Source: Silene latifolia (taxonomy: Eukaryota; Streptophyta; Magnoliopsida; Caryophyllales; Caryophyllaceae). Taken from it: DNA of 64,000 nucleotides. Under the pieces are notes generated by a model. The model ran no database searches and was not told the DNA's origin. It saw only the letters and a list, made by a program, of their open reading frames with translations. Numbering within the stretch: the first letter of the stretch is position 1; every line of letters starts with the position of its first letter. Below, one piece after another: positions 10,878-22,950 of the stretch. The stretch is from contig NC_133535.1 in NCBI RefSeq assembly GCF_048544455.1, forward strand, positions 83,142,120-83,206,119, read 5' to 3'. The translations under genes were made by a program, and so were the position numbers.

Positions 10878-11814
10878 TGAAACAAATGAGGTAGACCGAA
10901 TTATAGTGTTAAAACTGCCGATTTTTCAAGGTTAAAGATGAGCACAATTGCAAAGATTCCAAGAGAAAATGACAACAAATGGTCCCCTTTTGTGTCTCCT
11001 AAAGGTGCTAAAGCAATTGAAGAGCAATGACAACAATTCAAGGGATGCCAACACACAAACAAAGGGCTTCCATCAGCCATTTACATGGCTGCCAAGGCTG
11101 CCTATTATTTTGTCATGTGTTTTGCTTTAAGTGTAAAATGTCAACTTGTACTTTTGTCTTGTTTCTCTTTTAATTATGGCCCTAGGATTTGTTGTTAGAT
11201 GAAAGGCCTAGATTTAACTTGAGTCTCTATATATAGAGCTCACATATCCTCGTAAAAAACAGATTATGAGAATGTTTGAGATTAATATATGAGGTTTTGA
11301 AAACCCTTTCTTTAGTTCTTTGCTTTGTGCTTGAACAACCTCCATTACTTAGTGTTTGGAGATGAACTCTATCCATTTGCTTTGTGCTTTGGAAGAGTAT
11401 TATCCTACGCTTAAACTTGCTTTGTGATCTTGTTTAAGTCATATCTTTCTCTCTTTCACACAAATAAAACCCTCTAAAACAGCCCCAAACGGAGAGCAAA
11501 CAATACACAAAAAAAACAGCCTGTTTTCAGTCATAAGCAACAGTCCGCCTGACTGTTACTTTTGTCATTCGGGTCTTGTAATATGTCGTTTGTTAGTTGG
11601 GTTTGTTTTGGATCGTGGCTCTTCCTCCTTTTCTCGTTTGCTCCTGCCAATGCGAGGACGAGGACAAGCCAAGCTGTTTCCGGAACCGTCCTATCCTTAG
11701 TCCGGTTTTAGACTTCTTTTTATGTTATTTTTGTGTAACGGTCTCGGGTACTGTTGCTTTTGTTGCTATTTGGTTGAGCATTTGTAGCCTGTTTTGTGTT
11801 GATTTAGGACCACA
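10878..11814 (+). repeat. LTR2 of small non-autonomous element
   Basis: 937 bp. It retains a TATA region (CTCTATATATAGAG, 11225-11238) that is deleted from LTR1. Confidence 0.82.
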
Positions 11815-14150
11815 CGCTCATTTTATTGCACCTTCAACTGGTATGTGCTTCCTTGCAAGGCAAGTGGGGGCTTGCGGAAAATTTTGACACATCCAACATT
11901 TAAGCACGAAATAACATATAAGATGCATCTACAAAAGGCGAACCACTTTCCTCATCTAAGCGACCGGGTTTTATTTCAAAAACCGAAAGGTCTAGGTCGG
12001 GAGATACCGTCTCAAGGGCTCAACGAGGTGCCAACCCCCTAAGATTGGCTCAAGCAACCCAATACAACAACCAAGGTGCCAAGGAAACAAATTCAAAGGC
12101 GGGAAAAGGGAACCAAGGCTAAAAGTCCAAGATTGAGATGACACGACTCAAGATTCGACCTAGCATGACCCATGGCTAAGGGGGCCTAGACCACCGACTT
12201 CCTCGCAGTTTTCACTCATCACTCATTGAAGAACGGGTGTTTTCATGTGACAAAATTAGCCAAAAACACTCACCTACTACAAAACGTGCCCGCAATCTAA
12301 CGTGTAATTCTATCCTATGACCATGTGAGATGCAAAAAGGAAGAATGCACTCAAGTTGAAACAAAAGGTTGTAACGGGGCATGGGGAACGGGTCGAAATG
12401 GGATTAGTGGCAGCACCATTATGGATAATGACTAATGAGAGGTTACATAATCAAGAAATTTTCAAAATTCCCTTTCCTCCCAACTTATTACAACAAATGA
12501 ATGAATAAAAAAGAACATGATATTAGTTGCCTAAATCACACAAAAATTTGAAAATACTACTCATTTGGAAAAACATCATTTCCCCTTTATTTTGCAACGC
12601 CTTTTTCTACCCCTTTAATGATGCATAAGGAGTGTTGCTCGACTTTTTCTCATCAAACATAATTCAAATACATAATAAGTACATTTCTTTTCTTTTCATA
12701 TTTTTCTTCTTTTCTATTTTTCTTTTCTTTTCTTTTTCAAAACCTTTGTATTCAATTTTTGCCAAAAATAAATACAAATGTTCCAACACAAGTGAAGTGA
12801 GCTCAACTTCACCAAATTAGGACTCAATACCCCCAACTCATGCAACCATAACCATGACAATTTCTTGATCGGGAAAGGATGTTTTTGGAATGTAGTTGAT
12901 ATAGTAGGTTCCAAATGGAAAGGCAAGGCTCGAGCGGGTTAAACAGAAGGCTGTTCTAATCTAGAGGGCAGAAACAAAGCTTAGTTTGGCAATGTGAGGT
13001 TAAAACAAGTATATGCAACGAGTTTGTTTCAAAATTGTGCACAAAAATGAACATCTCATGGTCTAAGGGCTGAATGACACGTTTATGCATATGAACATGA
13101 CACGTCTCGCGAGGAGACTTACTCACAATCCTAAACAGAGGTCGGGTATAAATGTACCGACCAATAAGAGGCTCTAAACCTCACATGTATGTAGTTAGGT
13201 CGAAATCTAGGCCTAGTCTACGGTCTTCTTGGTCTCACAAGGTGGTCAACACTTTCCTTTCAAGCCTCATTTCCCGTAAATAACGAGGAGGTCACAAGGT
13301 GCAAGCCAATCGGAGGGGGAAGACAGGGTCAAGACAATATCATCATTAAGGGTATCATGCTCCCTTCCTAGACCACATTTTGTTTTAAAATATGTACAAA
13401 CTTGATGCAAACGGAAATTAAAACAACAAACACATATTTACAAGATACGAAATGCATTTCTAAGTACTAACAACATAAATAAATATGCAACAATTTTCTA
13501 AATCTAGCAGAACGTAAGCAACACACACCAAGTTCTAAAATGGAACATCCTCATCAACATAGCCCATCCTCCTCCATATATACAACAATTGTAAAAAAAA
13601 AAGGAATGGAAAAGGAGAAAAAGATAAAAAAGATTAAACCGAGCGGTCTTCTAGTCTCCTAATGCCTCCAATGTCTCGTATGTCCCTGAGCCACTTGTTA
13701 GACAAACATATATATGCAATGCAATATTTTTTGAAATTTTTCAATTGTTAGGCATTTTTTGAAATTTTCTCAATTTTACAATTATATATACAAATATAAA
13801 CAAATATACACAAAGTGGATATTTCCGTCCCCACACTTAAAATTTACATCTTCCTCGATGGAACGAAATGTAGGGAGGAAATAGGAAAAATGAAAGACTT
13901 ATTTTTGTATTTTTGAATATTTTTTGAAATTAATAACATGTTTTTGAAATTTTTCTTAAAATGAAATAACTTGTTTTTGTATTTTTAAATAATAGAATTT
14001 CTTCCCCACACTTATTTATTTACATAATTTCCAATGGAAATAAATGCGTGGAGGAAATTCGGAAACTAAATACATGTTTTTGTAAATTTTTTTTCTATTT
14101 TTTTTTTATTTTTAGGAAGAACTTTCAAAAAGGAAAAAGATGCATAAAAA
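11815..14150 (-). other. Non-coding 3' region of old Athila element
   Basis: No credible reading frame. On the minus strand it matches the 3' non-coding region of the young Athila element: 11840-11960 matches 54530-54660, and 12600-13000 and 13780-14060 resemble 53200-54000, including the repeated AGTGTGGGGA tracts. A/T-rich low-complexity runs are frequent at 12690-12740 and 13900-14120. Confidence 0.65.
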
Positions 14151-14203
14151 TCTTGGGCTGCCTCCCTAGAATCGCGGTTTTAAGGAAACCGCCAAACCTA
14201 CAA

Positions 14204-14899
14204 TCAAACACAACAAGCAAGTGAGTCATTTAAAAATCCAGTCAAAGACCTCATTAACTTAACAAATATACTAGACCAATTACCAAGAAAGTGGTCATAT
14301 GTAATACAAATCAAGTAAGACCAACAAAAAAGCCAAGAAAGAAGAGGCATATTAGTGAAAGGCTTGTGAGAAAAGAAGTGCAAACCAAACAAGTCACTGT
14401 CATTCCAAGGTTTATCACTTGATTTCAGATGCGCAAAAGGAGGATTAAAGCTTTTAAAATCATTCAAAACATCATCAACCCCAATCAAACTTTCACTAGG
14501 GGTAGTGTTCAAGTTTTCATCCTCAAGGATCTTCATCAAGCAACCATTAAGAGTCAAACCAACCTCTTTTTAAAAGATCATCACAATCTTCCTCAACAAT
14601 CACGTGCTTGAATGTAGGAGTAAGAGAAATGAGGTCTAAATGATCGGTAGATGAAAAGAACTCATCATCAACACAAAAGAAAGCCTCAAATTTCTCCAAA
14701 ATGGTTTCTTCAAAGAAGTCAACCTCATATTCCCATTTATCCCAAAAATCCACACTCTCCTCCTCGTAGAGAACATCAATAGTTGCATACTCATCCCAAG
14801 GAGTTTCTCACCGACAAAATCATCAACAAATTTTGCATCATAAGGTTTGTCAATAACCTCACACTCCTCACAAGAGCTCTCAAACTTTTCTTTTTCCAA
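14204..14899 (-). pseudogene. Acidic reading-frame relics of old Athila element
   Basis: Three overlapping minus-strand frames (14899-14636, 14753-14547, 14557-14204) together encode a Glu/Asp/Phe-rich product (ESSCEECEVIDKPYDAKF...). They appear to be one ancestral frame broken by frameshifts. They sit after the repeat-protein region and before the conserved GGGAGGCAGCCCA non-coding block. There is no recognised domain, and I do not assign a function. Confidence 0.4.
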
Positions 14900-15035
14900 A
14901 AGGGTTTCTATCCTTTTTTTTTTTCCTCATAACTCTTACCATCATTTTCCTTTTCCAACTCAATAGTCACTCCTTCAATATACTCACTTCCCAACGACTC
15001 ATGATCAACCTCAAATGATACACACTCCAATTCAC

Positions 15036-15955
15036 TCAAATACAATTGATCCACAACTTTTTTACAAGTAAACAATTTGTCTCAATTAATCCATAATCAC
15101 ATTCAAACATCATAACCTCCATCTCACACACATTACTAGACAATTTGAAATTCACATGGTATAGTGGAGATTGGCATAAAGAGTGTGAAAGTTGTCTTGA
15201 AAAATGGTAAGGTGGTTCATAAGAAGGGTTAAAGACATGCAAATCATTAACATCATTTACCATATAATCATCCATGGGGATTTGGGGAAAAGAAGAGAGA
15301 CACACATCAATGTTATCTCCAAAACTACCACATGGTTCACAATTAAATGAAAAAGATTGCATATCACACAGATTTATTAGGAGAAGGGAAGAATGATAAG
15401 AGGGAACATCATGCATATCATTACTAACATCATTTATCACATTAATATTCACAAAGGGTGAGTGTGAATAAGAAAGACAATCATTGGAATCATATCTTAA
15501 ATCACCACAAGGTTCATAGGAAGATGTTAACTCATGCACAACATTCACATTCAAGGGAGGTGGAATTTGACTCGTGAAAAAGTTTGGTGCATTATAATGA
15601 GGTGGAGAGTAAGGTGGTGTACAAGAGGGATCAAAGAAATGCAAGTTATAAACATCACTTATCAAACAATCATTCATTGGGGCTTGGGTAGTATAGGAAG
15701 GGCACACGTCAAAACTATCTCCAAAACAACCACATGACACATAATTTGATGAAGAAACATGCATATAATCCATTGGGTGAAAGGGAGCATGGTATGATTG
15801 AACATTGTGCATATTATCATCATTATTCATCATATTCTTATACATGGGAGGTGGGATGCATATAAAGAACAAGCACAAGAATCATCTCCCAAATAACCAT
15901 ATGTATCACAAGAATAAGAAAATGCATGCACATCATTCTCAATTGTGGGAGGAGG
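15036..15955 (-). pseudogene. Repeat-protein ORF downstream of gag (CGxFGD modules)
   Basis: The minus-strand frame 15878-15036 (280 codons), and the overlapping end of the gag frame, encode at least four diverged modules of about 70-90 residues. Each holds a Tyr/Cys-Gly patch followed by Gly-Asp and Cys-Leu-Ser/Pro-Ser: YGYLGDDSCAC, CGCFGDSFDVC, CGDLRYDSNDC, CGSFGDNIDVC. Modules also share MHNV/MHDVPSYH and ND-V-DLH/YNLH segments. The product is rich in Pro, Ser, Tyr, Asn and Asp, with no zinc knuckle or enzyme motif. The position after gag suggests a lineage-specific gag C-terminal extension that expanded by internal duplication. A frameshift near 15850-15880 separates it from gag. Confidence 0.5.
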
Positions 15956-16677
15956 GATAACACGATAGTGTTGAACATTGTGAACATAATTGGGAGAATC
16001 AACCTCAACTTGTGGTTCAATCAATCGTGTCACTCTCTCAAATCCATAATTATCATCAGTCTTAGCCACTTTCTCAAGCAAAGATCTTGCCTCATCATCA
16101 CCCAAACTATCAAAGGCACCTCCGGCCGATGCATTTATCAATTCTTTAACGCATTGATGCAAATTGTTAAAGAAAGTTTGGGTGATTAGCCAAATAGGGA
16201 TTCCATGATGAGGACAAGCTCTCAAAAGTTCATTCAACCTCTCCCAAGCCTCGCTTAACTCGCCTTGATAAAAAGTAAAGATCTCATTTCTTAGTTTGGC
16301 AGTTTTAGAAGATGGAAAATATTTGGTAAGAAAGGCTTGGGCAAGGTCGTCCCATGTAGAAAATGTGCTAGGAAGGTGAGAATATAACTATCTTTTGGCT
16401 CCATCCCCAAGGGTAAGCGGAAAGAGCATGAGTTTTACAACATGCTTTGGTACACCATTGTTTCTCACCAAAAGACACTTCCTATCAAAACTTTCAAGAT
16501 GGTCAAGCACAGTCTCATTTGGCAAACCAAGAAACACATCTTTTTATAAGATTTCAACCCAATCAGGATGCAAATCAAGCTCCACATCCTCTCAATATCA
16601 ATAGGAGAGGCAAACAAGTTCGAATCGGGTATACTATGGTCACGTAAAGACATGGATGAAGACATCATAGAATGCAA
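15830..16677 (-). pseudogene. Athila-type gag, decayed
   Basis: The minus-strand reading starts at a MSSSMSLRDHSIPDSN-type N-terminus (about 16677). It continues in changing frames through STWDDLAQAFLTKYFPSSK and AWERLNELLRACPHHGIP to ITQTFFNNLHQ..LINASAGGAF. This follows the plant Ty3/gypsy Retrotrans_gag region; compare SWKKLALAFYKKFYPPEK and AWERFKGICRSCPHHG in the young Athila gag at 47406. Several frameshifts and stops break the N-terminal half; the last 135 codons (16237-15830) are open. It would have formed the capsid. Confidence 0.8.
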
Positions 16678-16865
16678 GACACTAAATAAAAGACATTAAA
16701 TGTAAGACTCTAAATGCAAGTGACTAACAATAATAACTAAAGATAAAAGTAAACAAACATCACATTTTTTTCTTTTTTCAAATATTCATTTTTTTTTTCT
16801 TTTTCAAAAGCAATAAAATGACTAATCCCAAAACTAAACTAACACTTATATCTAACAAAGCACCA

Positions 16866-16882
16866 TCCCGGCAACGGCGCCA
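16866..16882 (-). promoter_or_regulatory. Primer-binding site, tRNA-Asp type (old Athila)
   Basis: On the minus strand TGGCGCCGTTGCCGGGA matches the canonical plant Athila primer site complementary to tRNA-Asp. It lies 3 bp inside the LTR end at 16886 and sets the element's orientation and 5' LTR. Confidence 0.92.
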
Positions 16883-17781
16883 TTTTGATAATAGGGTAAA
16901 GTTGTCACACCCTTATCAAAAACAATTTTATAAAGCTCGATACCTAACTAGTAAAGTTTGGTAAGTCGAGGTCGATCACAAGGATGGTGGGGTTAGGCTA
17001 CAAGTCTATTGTTTAGTTCTTAGCTTAGTCGGACAAAAATATTGAAGGTTTGAATATTCTAAAAGTAACTAACCTAATGAAAATATAAATAAATGACTAA
17101 AGAACATATAAGAAAATAGAAATAAACAAGTAATTGAGGGAGTTAGGGGTAGTGGGGGTGTCATGTAGCCAAGTCTCAGTCTAAGAAAAGGGAAACATAT
17201 CATTAATTAGCATTCTTTCAAACAACCAATTAGCACATTAAGCAAGGTGATTATTGTCGATTAGGGTCTTAAAGTAGCATTCTTTCAAACTACCAATTAA
17301 ATGCCCGATTAATACATTAACTCATTATCATGACATTAACTTAACAATCATAGTCAAGTAATTAAACTAATCAAACCCCGGATTTCTCGTTGGCTTAATT
17401 AAGTACACTAATTATCATTAGTGTCACAAGACTAATAACCAACAATAATCAAACCAAACACCATTTAAACAATTACCCAATTCAAGACTCAAACATTCCA
17501 ACATTAACCCCCAAACCCTAACTATTAAACTACTCTAACATGATAAAATTAACACTAACTAGAATACTGACTAACAATAAACATGAAATAAACATAATTA
17601 AATTAACAAAGATTCAAACTTTAAATAAATTACCAACAAAAATTGACAAGAACATGAAACTGAAATAAATGACATAAAAGAGAAAGGATAAGAAATTATA
17701 CCAACTTTGGATTAAATTGAGTATGAAAATGATAGATCTTGATGGAAGATTATAAAAGATTAAAATTTGAGCTATTTACTA

Positions 17782-18234
17782 CTCCCTCCATACCACACCA
17801 ATGGTAACATTGACTTTTTCACACTTGTCGAGACACGTTTTCCAACGTGAATATCTTTAGTTACACATTATAAAAAAGAGTTTTTCTAACCTATGCCCAC
17901 TGGGCATAGGTTAAGAAAGCTAAAAAAAGAAAGAATTTAATGATGTCTCTATGGGAAATTGTAATATACAATTACTTTTACTTTTTTTCACAAGGAAAAC
18001 ATTTAAATCTTTCTATTTTTGCTTTCTTAACCTATGCCCACTGGGCATAGGATAGAAAACCCATATAAAAAATTATAAGAATTTGATATTTTTATAGCAT
18101 TCATTACAATAAATCAAACAAGATCTCACATGACTATATTTTGTCTTATAGATTAAGAATAATATCGAAGATTCCCTACGACCATGAATAGTGCCAAGAT
18201 TTTCAATATTGCCATTAGTGTGGTATGGAGGGAG
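17782..18234. mobile_element. Stowaway-like MITE in Athila 5' LTR, with inner foldback MITE
   Basis: 453 bp with terminal inverted repeats CTCCCTCCATACCACACCAA and its near-complement ending GGTATGGAGGGAG. The left flank is TA; the right flank is CA, probably a mutated TA. Internal sequence differs entirely from the MITE at 5715-5932, though the insertion site is the same. Confidence 0.82.
17882..18059. mobile_element. Inner foldback MITE with palindromic ends
   Basis: About 178 bp bounded by inverted copies of a roughly 38-bp repeat. Each copy is itself a near-perfect palindrome centred on CCTATGCCCACTGGGCATAG. It is nested inside the 17782-18234 MITE. The interior is A/T-rich and non-coding. 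Confidence 0.75.
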
Positions 18235-18714
18235 CATTAATTCCTACCCTAAAATAATGAGATGAGGAAATAATAGAGAAAATAAGAGTGTTTTATTTTC
18301 TAACTACTGCTCTATTCAAAGCTACTGTTTTGTTGTTTCTAAAAAGTGCTTGCGTCTAAATTGTTGTCCCATAAGGGTTGGTGTCCCATTAGTTTTTATA
18401 TTACACACACATGGATGAAATGACATCTCTCTTTACAAAAAACGCAGCATCTGACTAATAATAATTAAAAGCAGAGGCAAGGACGTCTTTCTCTTGTCCT
18501 TTTCTACATTTAATTGCTCCGAAGCTCGGCCAATTGAGTCAATTAATGGACCCAATCAAAATGGAAACCCGCAACCAAGATATGAATAGGCTGATGGCAG
18601 TGAGGTGGAGATGTGGTGCTCGTCGAGATGGAGGTTGAGTGTTGATGAGTCGGGAACGGAGTTATGGTGGCTCGCGTGGTGTCCGTGTAAGAAGGGACAC
18701 GGATGAAGGAGATG

Positions 18715-18719
18715 TGACG
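18715..18719. other. Target-site duplication of Tat-A (left)
   Basis: TGACG, identical to 34229-34233. Confidence 0.93.
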
Positions 18720-19396
18720 TGTAGGCACTGAAAATTTATTAATGTGCCGAATAAATAAAATAAATTAATAAATCTGAGTTAATACTAAATTTTAGCTCGA
18801 TTTAATTAATTTGCCCCGATTAAATGAAATACGGGTCGACTCGGATTACAAAATGGGTTATCCAGATCATTAAACCCGAAAAAGATCAAATTTGGGCCAA
18901 GTTCACTAATAAACCCATAAATGGGCCCGTGAATGTCAAAAGTCACCAAGAGGAATTAAAACTCTATAAATAGAGCTATTCCCATTCATTTCAAGTCGTC
19001 GAAAAATTATAATCATAAAATTCGAGACAAGAAGACACAAAAGCTCTATAAATTCCTCTGCAAGACACCTCTGCAAGCGATCAACAAGCACACCAAAACG
19101 TGCCTCTCCGCCAAGAAATTCAAGTTCAAGCTACAACATTCAAGAGAGAACAAGTCGCGGTGACCCTCTCAAGAATACAAATCGACACCTCCTACAGAGT
19201 GCATACAACCTCTACAAAGTCATTCAAATACAACGTTCGCGCCTCTACTACAGACAGCGTTTACGTGATCTACTACGGCATTTAGAATCAGAGGATACAT
19301 TAGAGATTGTACACATAAACTTTCTTATTTAATAAAAAATTCATTTGTTTCCTATTTTATATTACATTTATTTTGCGATACAAATTTGCTGTTACA
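18720..19396 (+). repeat. 5' LTR of Tat-A
   Basis: 677 bp with TG...CA ends. A TATA box (CTATAAATAGAGC) lies at 18963-18975 and should start the genomic transcript. Confidence 0.93.
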
Positions 19397-19401
19397 AATT
19401 T

Positions 19402-19419
19402 TGGTGAACCCGACGTGAA
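19402..19419 (+). promoter_or_regulatory. Primer-binding site of Tat-A
   Basis: TGGTGAACCCGACGTGAA begins 5 bp after the LTR. The TGG start and position fit a primer site complementary to the CCA end of a tRNA. I could not assign the tRNA from memory. Confidence 0.7.
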
Positions 19420-19474
19420 AATCTCTACCTCTCATCTCTACTGCTGTTTTATTCAAGTCTACCAAAACAAGAAG

Positions 19475-21155
19475 ATGTCTACCAAGCAAAGCACCTCCTC
19501 CATCCATCCAAGAAGACCTACGCAGATATCCCGCGGGTACCCCATTGTTTGCTACCTCCCCTGCTACACGGTCGGTTGGCATCTCCACAAGAGGAATGGC
19601 GAAGAAGGTCATTGTCAATCTTGCTTCTTTGCCGATCTACGCTCGCGCACACGTCCCAACTAGGCCACGCAAGTTCTCTGTCGCCTCCATAGCTGCTGCT
19701 GCTACAACGCTCCTGGCCGCCTCTTCTCCTTCACGCGAGGAGACTAGAAGTGTTAAGGTTGACAAGAAGGCTTCTCCTTCCAAACCCAAAGCATCGCCAA
19801 AGAAGAAAGAAACCTCAACTCCTAACGTTGCTTCAGTCATGGTGATAAGTGGCGATACTCTTGAGAATCGAATGCGAAAAATGAATGATCTCCTTGAGAA
19901 GATGATGAAGGAGAATGAAGAAAAGAACAAAAAAAATCGATGAGCTCCAAAAAGAGGTGGTGGCACTCCGTGACAGGAAGGCCGAGAGCGAGCATGGTGA
20001 CACCGATAGGGATGTTGATAGCGATAGAGAAGTTGGCGAGGATAGGGAAAAGCCATAGAATGAGATCAACAACTTCACTGAAGAGAAGCTGCAGGAGTTA
20101 ATAACCAAGACGATCAAGTGTCAGTTGGATGATAGCTCGACAAGTAGTGGACGCTACATCAAGCCTTACGAAGAGGATTGACATCTGCGCATGCCATCTC
20201 GGCTATCGGCCTCAAAATTTCAACAATTCGACGGGAAGGGGAACCCAAAGCAACACATCGCCCACTTCGTCGAGACATGCAACAATCTTTGGAACAGGGT
20301 GATCGTTTGGTGAAGCGATTCGTTCGTTCGCTCAAAGGGATCGCGTTCGACCGTACACGATCTGGACTCGAGTCAATTGACAGCCGGGGTCACATGGAAG
20401 ATGAATTCCTCAACAGATTCTACAACACCGGACGTGTCGTCGCAGAGCGAATTGACAAAGACAACTCAATGGCAAGATGAGCCTGTCGTCGATTACATCA
20501 ACATGTGGCGTGCGCTGAGTCCTGGAATGCAAGGATCGCTTAAGTGAAGCGTCGGCCAGCTTGAAATGTGCATCAACGGGATGAAATGGGACATTCTTTA
20601 CATCCTGAAAGGGATCATGCCTAAGAGCTTCCAAGACCTGGCTACCCGCGCCCATGACATGGAGATCACAATCAAAGAACATGGTAGTGCTCGACCAAGT
20701 TCTTCTAAGGTGCCAAGTGAAAAGAAGGAGTTCAAGAAAACTGATAAGAACTCCAAATCGTCGACAAAGGAAACAATGGTCGTCGAAACCAAAGAAGCAC
20801 ACTGTGAAAATATCGTCAAAGACTAAGTATGAAAAGAAGAAAGAGTCATTCTCTTACAACTACCAACGAGACAAGCCTACATTGAAAGAGTTGCGGGCTA
20901 AGAAATACCCATTCCCAGTTCGACTTGTCGGAATGCTAGATGACCTCTTAGAAAAAAAGATTATACAATTGCCGAGTCCAAGCACCCCGAGCAAGCAAAC
21001 AAGACAAACGATCCCAACTCTCACGTTATCACAGTGCTGGTGAGTCACCCTATTGAAAAGTGTATAACACTCGAGGAGAAGATCATGCAGCTCTCCAAGG
21101 AAGGGAAGATCATTCTTGACTTGGATGACACAAAGAACCACAAATCAAACTACTC
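19475..21155 (+). pseudogene. Tat-A gag (frameshifted)
   Basis: A likely start is the ATG at 19475 (MSTKQSTSS). The frame shifts near 19510 into ATSPATRSVGISTRG..., then at the A-run near 19925-19940 into ELQKEVVALRDRK, a coiled-coil-like stretch. The capsid core follows (RLSASKFQQFDGKGNPKQHI, FVETCNNLWNR, FLNRFYNT, WRALSPGMQG, YILKGIMPKSFQDLA). Further shifts and stops occur at about 20060, 20320-20475 and 20545. The C-terminal part has KKYPFP, DDLLEKKIIQLP and HPIEKCITLEEKIMQLSKEG. These are typical Tat gag segments up to the gag-protease linker. It is not translatable as one protein. Confidence 0.85.
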
Positions 21156-21161
21156 GTAGTC

Positions 21162-22950
21162 TTGGAGCAACCTGACGAGCCAATTATACGACAAGGACAG
21201 TGTGTGTATATGTTGCAGTTCGGGAGTTTTGAGCCTGTGGCATTACGGATCCAAGGGTCATTGTCGTCACTACCTCCAACGTCATTGGAAGAAAGACTAC
21301 CTCCTCAGGATAAGAATGAGGAAAAGAAGCACGAAGATGACGATGAAGGTTGGACTTTGGTTACGTGCAAGAAGTCAAAGAAACAAACAAGACAGACAAC
21401 GCAACCTGTTCATCGTCGAAGAAAACAATCAAAAAGCACGAAATCTCGCAAGACGAAGGGAAAGAGAAAGTCCAAAACAATGGTCAAACCACATGTCTTG
21501 CCTATCGATATACTTGAGCAAGAACCACCGAGTCCCGTCACCTTAAAAGAATTTTTCCCACAAGACTTCTTAAACAAGGTTACCGTGTGCACCGTCTCAG
21601 CTACGGAAGGTGGTGATGATAAAAAGAAGATAGAGGAAGGAGGCCCAGATGATGCGGTATTACCACAACAGTTGCATTCTGAAAAGGAGAACGAAATAGT
21701 GGCTGCTCTTGACGCCCTTCCTACAAACATGGGATGGAAGCAAATCTTTCATCTACCTAAAGAGAAGCGTCAGCTGATAATTCAAGGACTTGAGAAGCCC
21801 GAGTTGTTATGCGGGCAAGATGAAAGAAAAAATTGAGCCTCTTGAGCAATCAACTGGATGTGTCTCCTGCAACGCAGCCTTGAGTTTTTCAGATGAGGAT
21901 TTACTTCTTGGATCCAAACCTCACAACATGCCACTTTATGTGTCCGGATACATCCGGGGGCAATAGGTCAAGCGCATCTTAATAGATGGAGGATCAGGAG
22001 TCACTCTCATGCCAAAAGCAACCATGAACGAATTAGGGATCACGATGGACGAACTCTCCATTAGTCGAACAATGATTCATGGTTTCAACTTGAATGGGGA
22101 GCGCGCAGTTGGCATGATCCGCGTGAACCTTACCATGGGTGATCTTTCTTCCGACACATTGTTCCATGTCATGGATGGCAAGACATCGTTCAAACTATTG
22201 CTGGGACGACCTTGGAAGCACGAAAACGGAGTTGTCGCCTTAACCCTCCATTAATGCGTGAAATATTATCGTGGTGGTGAAAGGAAGATAGACGGAGATG
22301 CCAAACCCTTCTCTAAGGTTGACTCTTTCTTCGCTGATGCAAAATTCTTTGAAGAGAATGGTACTTCCAGTAAGTTCATGCCAACCACCATCTCTTCAAC
22401 AGAAAAAGGGGGTAAGCGGGAAAAGAACATTATCAAAGAAGATAGTGCTGCAAGTCCTGCTAAAGAAAATGATGTTAAGAAAGATGTAGACAAAGCCAGC
22501 AAAACAGCTACTCCTGTTGCGTCACCCAAGAAGCAAGAGACGCCGCAGAAAACTACACCACCAGTACTACGCTACATCCCAAAGTCTCGCCGCAAAGATG
22601 GGGATAGTCCTTTTGCAGAGTGTATAACACCAAATATAGAGCCTAAGGATAAAAAGTCAAGTCTGGTGTTCAAGCAGGAATGGGTGGCCAAAGTCGTTAC
22701 ACCTCTACCAAGTTCATCTCAAACGAAGATTGTGAGACCTCCTCCGAATGGTTTCGTCTGTTCATCCAGTCAATCATCAAGTGAGAAAAACAAGGGGATA
22801 TTTGATTCCAATGCTTACAAGCTACTTGCGAAGGCTGGATATGACTTTACAAATCCGACTCCTCTCGGCAAAGTTATAGAAGTTAAGCCGTACGGTCTTA
22901 ACAAAGCGCAACATGAAGTGTTCAAGCAAGATGGGAGCTTCATGGTGTGA
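21162..22950 (+). pseudogene. Tat-A protease region with linkers
   Basis: An open basic linker (21162-21836, Lys/Arg-rich, with the repeated PPSPVTLKEFFPQDF segment) leads after a frameshift into the retropepsin region. There MPLYVSGYI is followed by ILIDGGSGVTLMP (near 21980-22015), holding the Asp-Gly-Gly-Ser active-site motif. FNLNGERAVGMIRVNL and FKLLLGRPWKHE, with the Leu-Leu-Gly-Arg flap side, come next. Stops lie at 21967-21969 (TAG) and 22252-22254 (TAA). The frame then continues to 22950 through a Lys/Pro-rich segment ending KAQHEVFKQDGSFMV. This enzyme would process the gag-pol polyprotein. Confidence 0.87.

Larger units (their letters stand above)
9759..11814 (+). mobile_element. 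Small non-autonomous LTR retrotransposon (LTR pair with about 320 bp interior)
   Basis: Two direct repeats starting TGAAACAAATGAGG (9759-10554 and 10878-11814) enclose a 323-bp interior. The interior has a degenerate iMet-type primer site and a polypurine tract (AAAGGGAGTT) abutting the second LTR. There is no coding region. LTR2 ends GGACCACA; LTR1 ends GGACCACC. The flanking pentamers CCTTC and CGCTC match at only 3 of 5 positions. The size and layout fit a TRIM-like derivative of a copia or chromovirus element, inserted in the old Athila internal region. Confidence 0.8.
9627..16885 (-). mobile_element. Internal region of old, pol-less Athila-type element
   Basis: Read on the minus strand from the tRNA-Asp-type primer site (16882), it contains a decayed gag (to 15830), a repeat-protein reading region (to 15036), acidic reading-frame relics (to 14204), then about 4.5 kb of non-coding DNA with a nested LTR element. 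No reverse transcriptase, RNase H or integrase motif is seen on either strand. The non-coding part is homologous to 53200-54813 of the young Athila element: the GTGTGGGGA tracts and the AAGTGGTTCGCC/TGTAGATGCATC block are shared. The element was probably mobilised in trans. Confidence 0.8.
16886..18719 (-). mobile_element. 5' LTR of old Athila element, part 1
   Basis: The LTR ends at 16886 (minus ...TTATCA) beside the primer site. It is collinear with 4985-6046 and 8446-8805 of the 3' LTR. It is broken at 18719 by the Tat element, whose target duplication TGACG (18715-18719) marks the site; the sister LTR has the uninterrupted TGACGCTTGCG at 8801. Confidence 0.9.
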
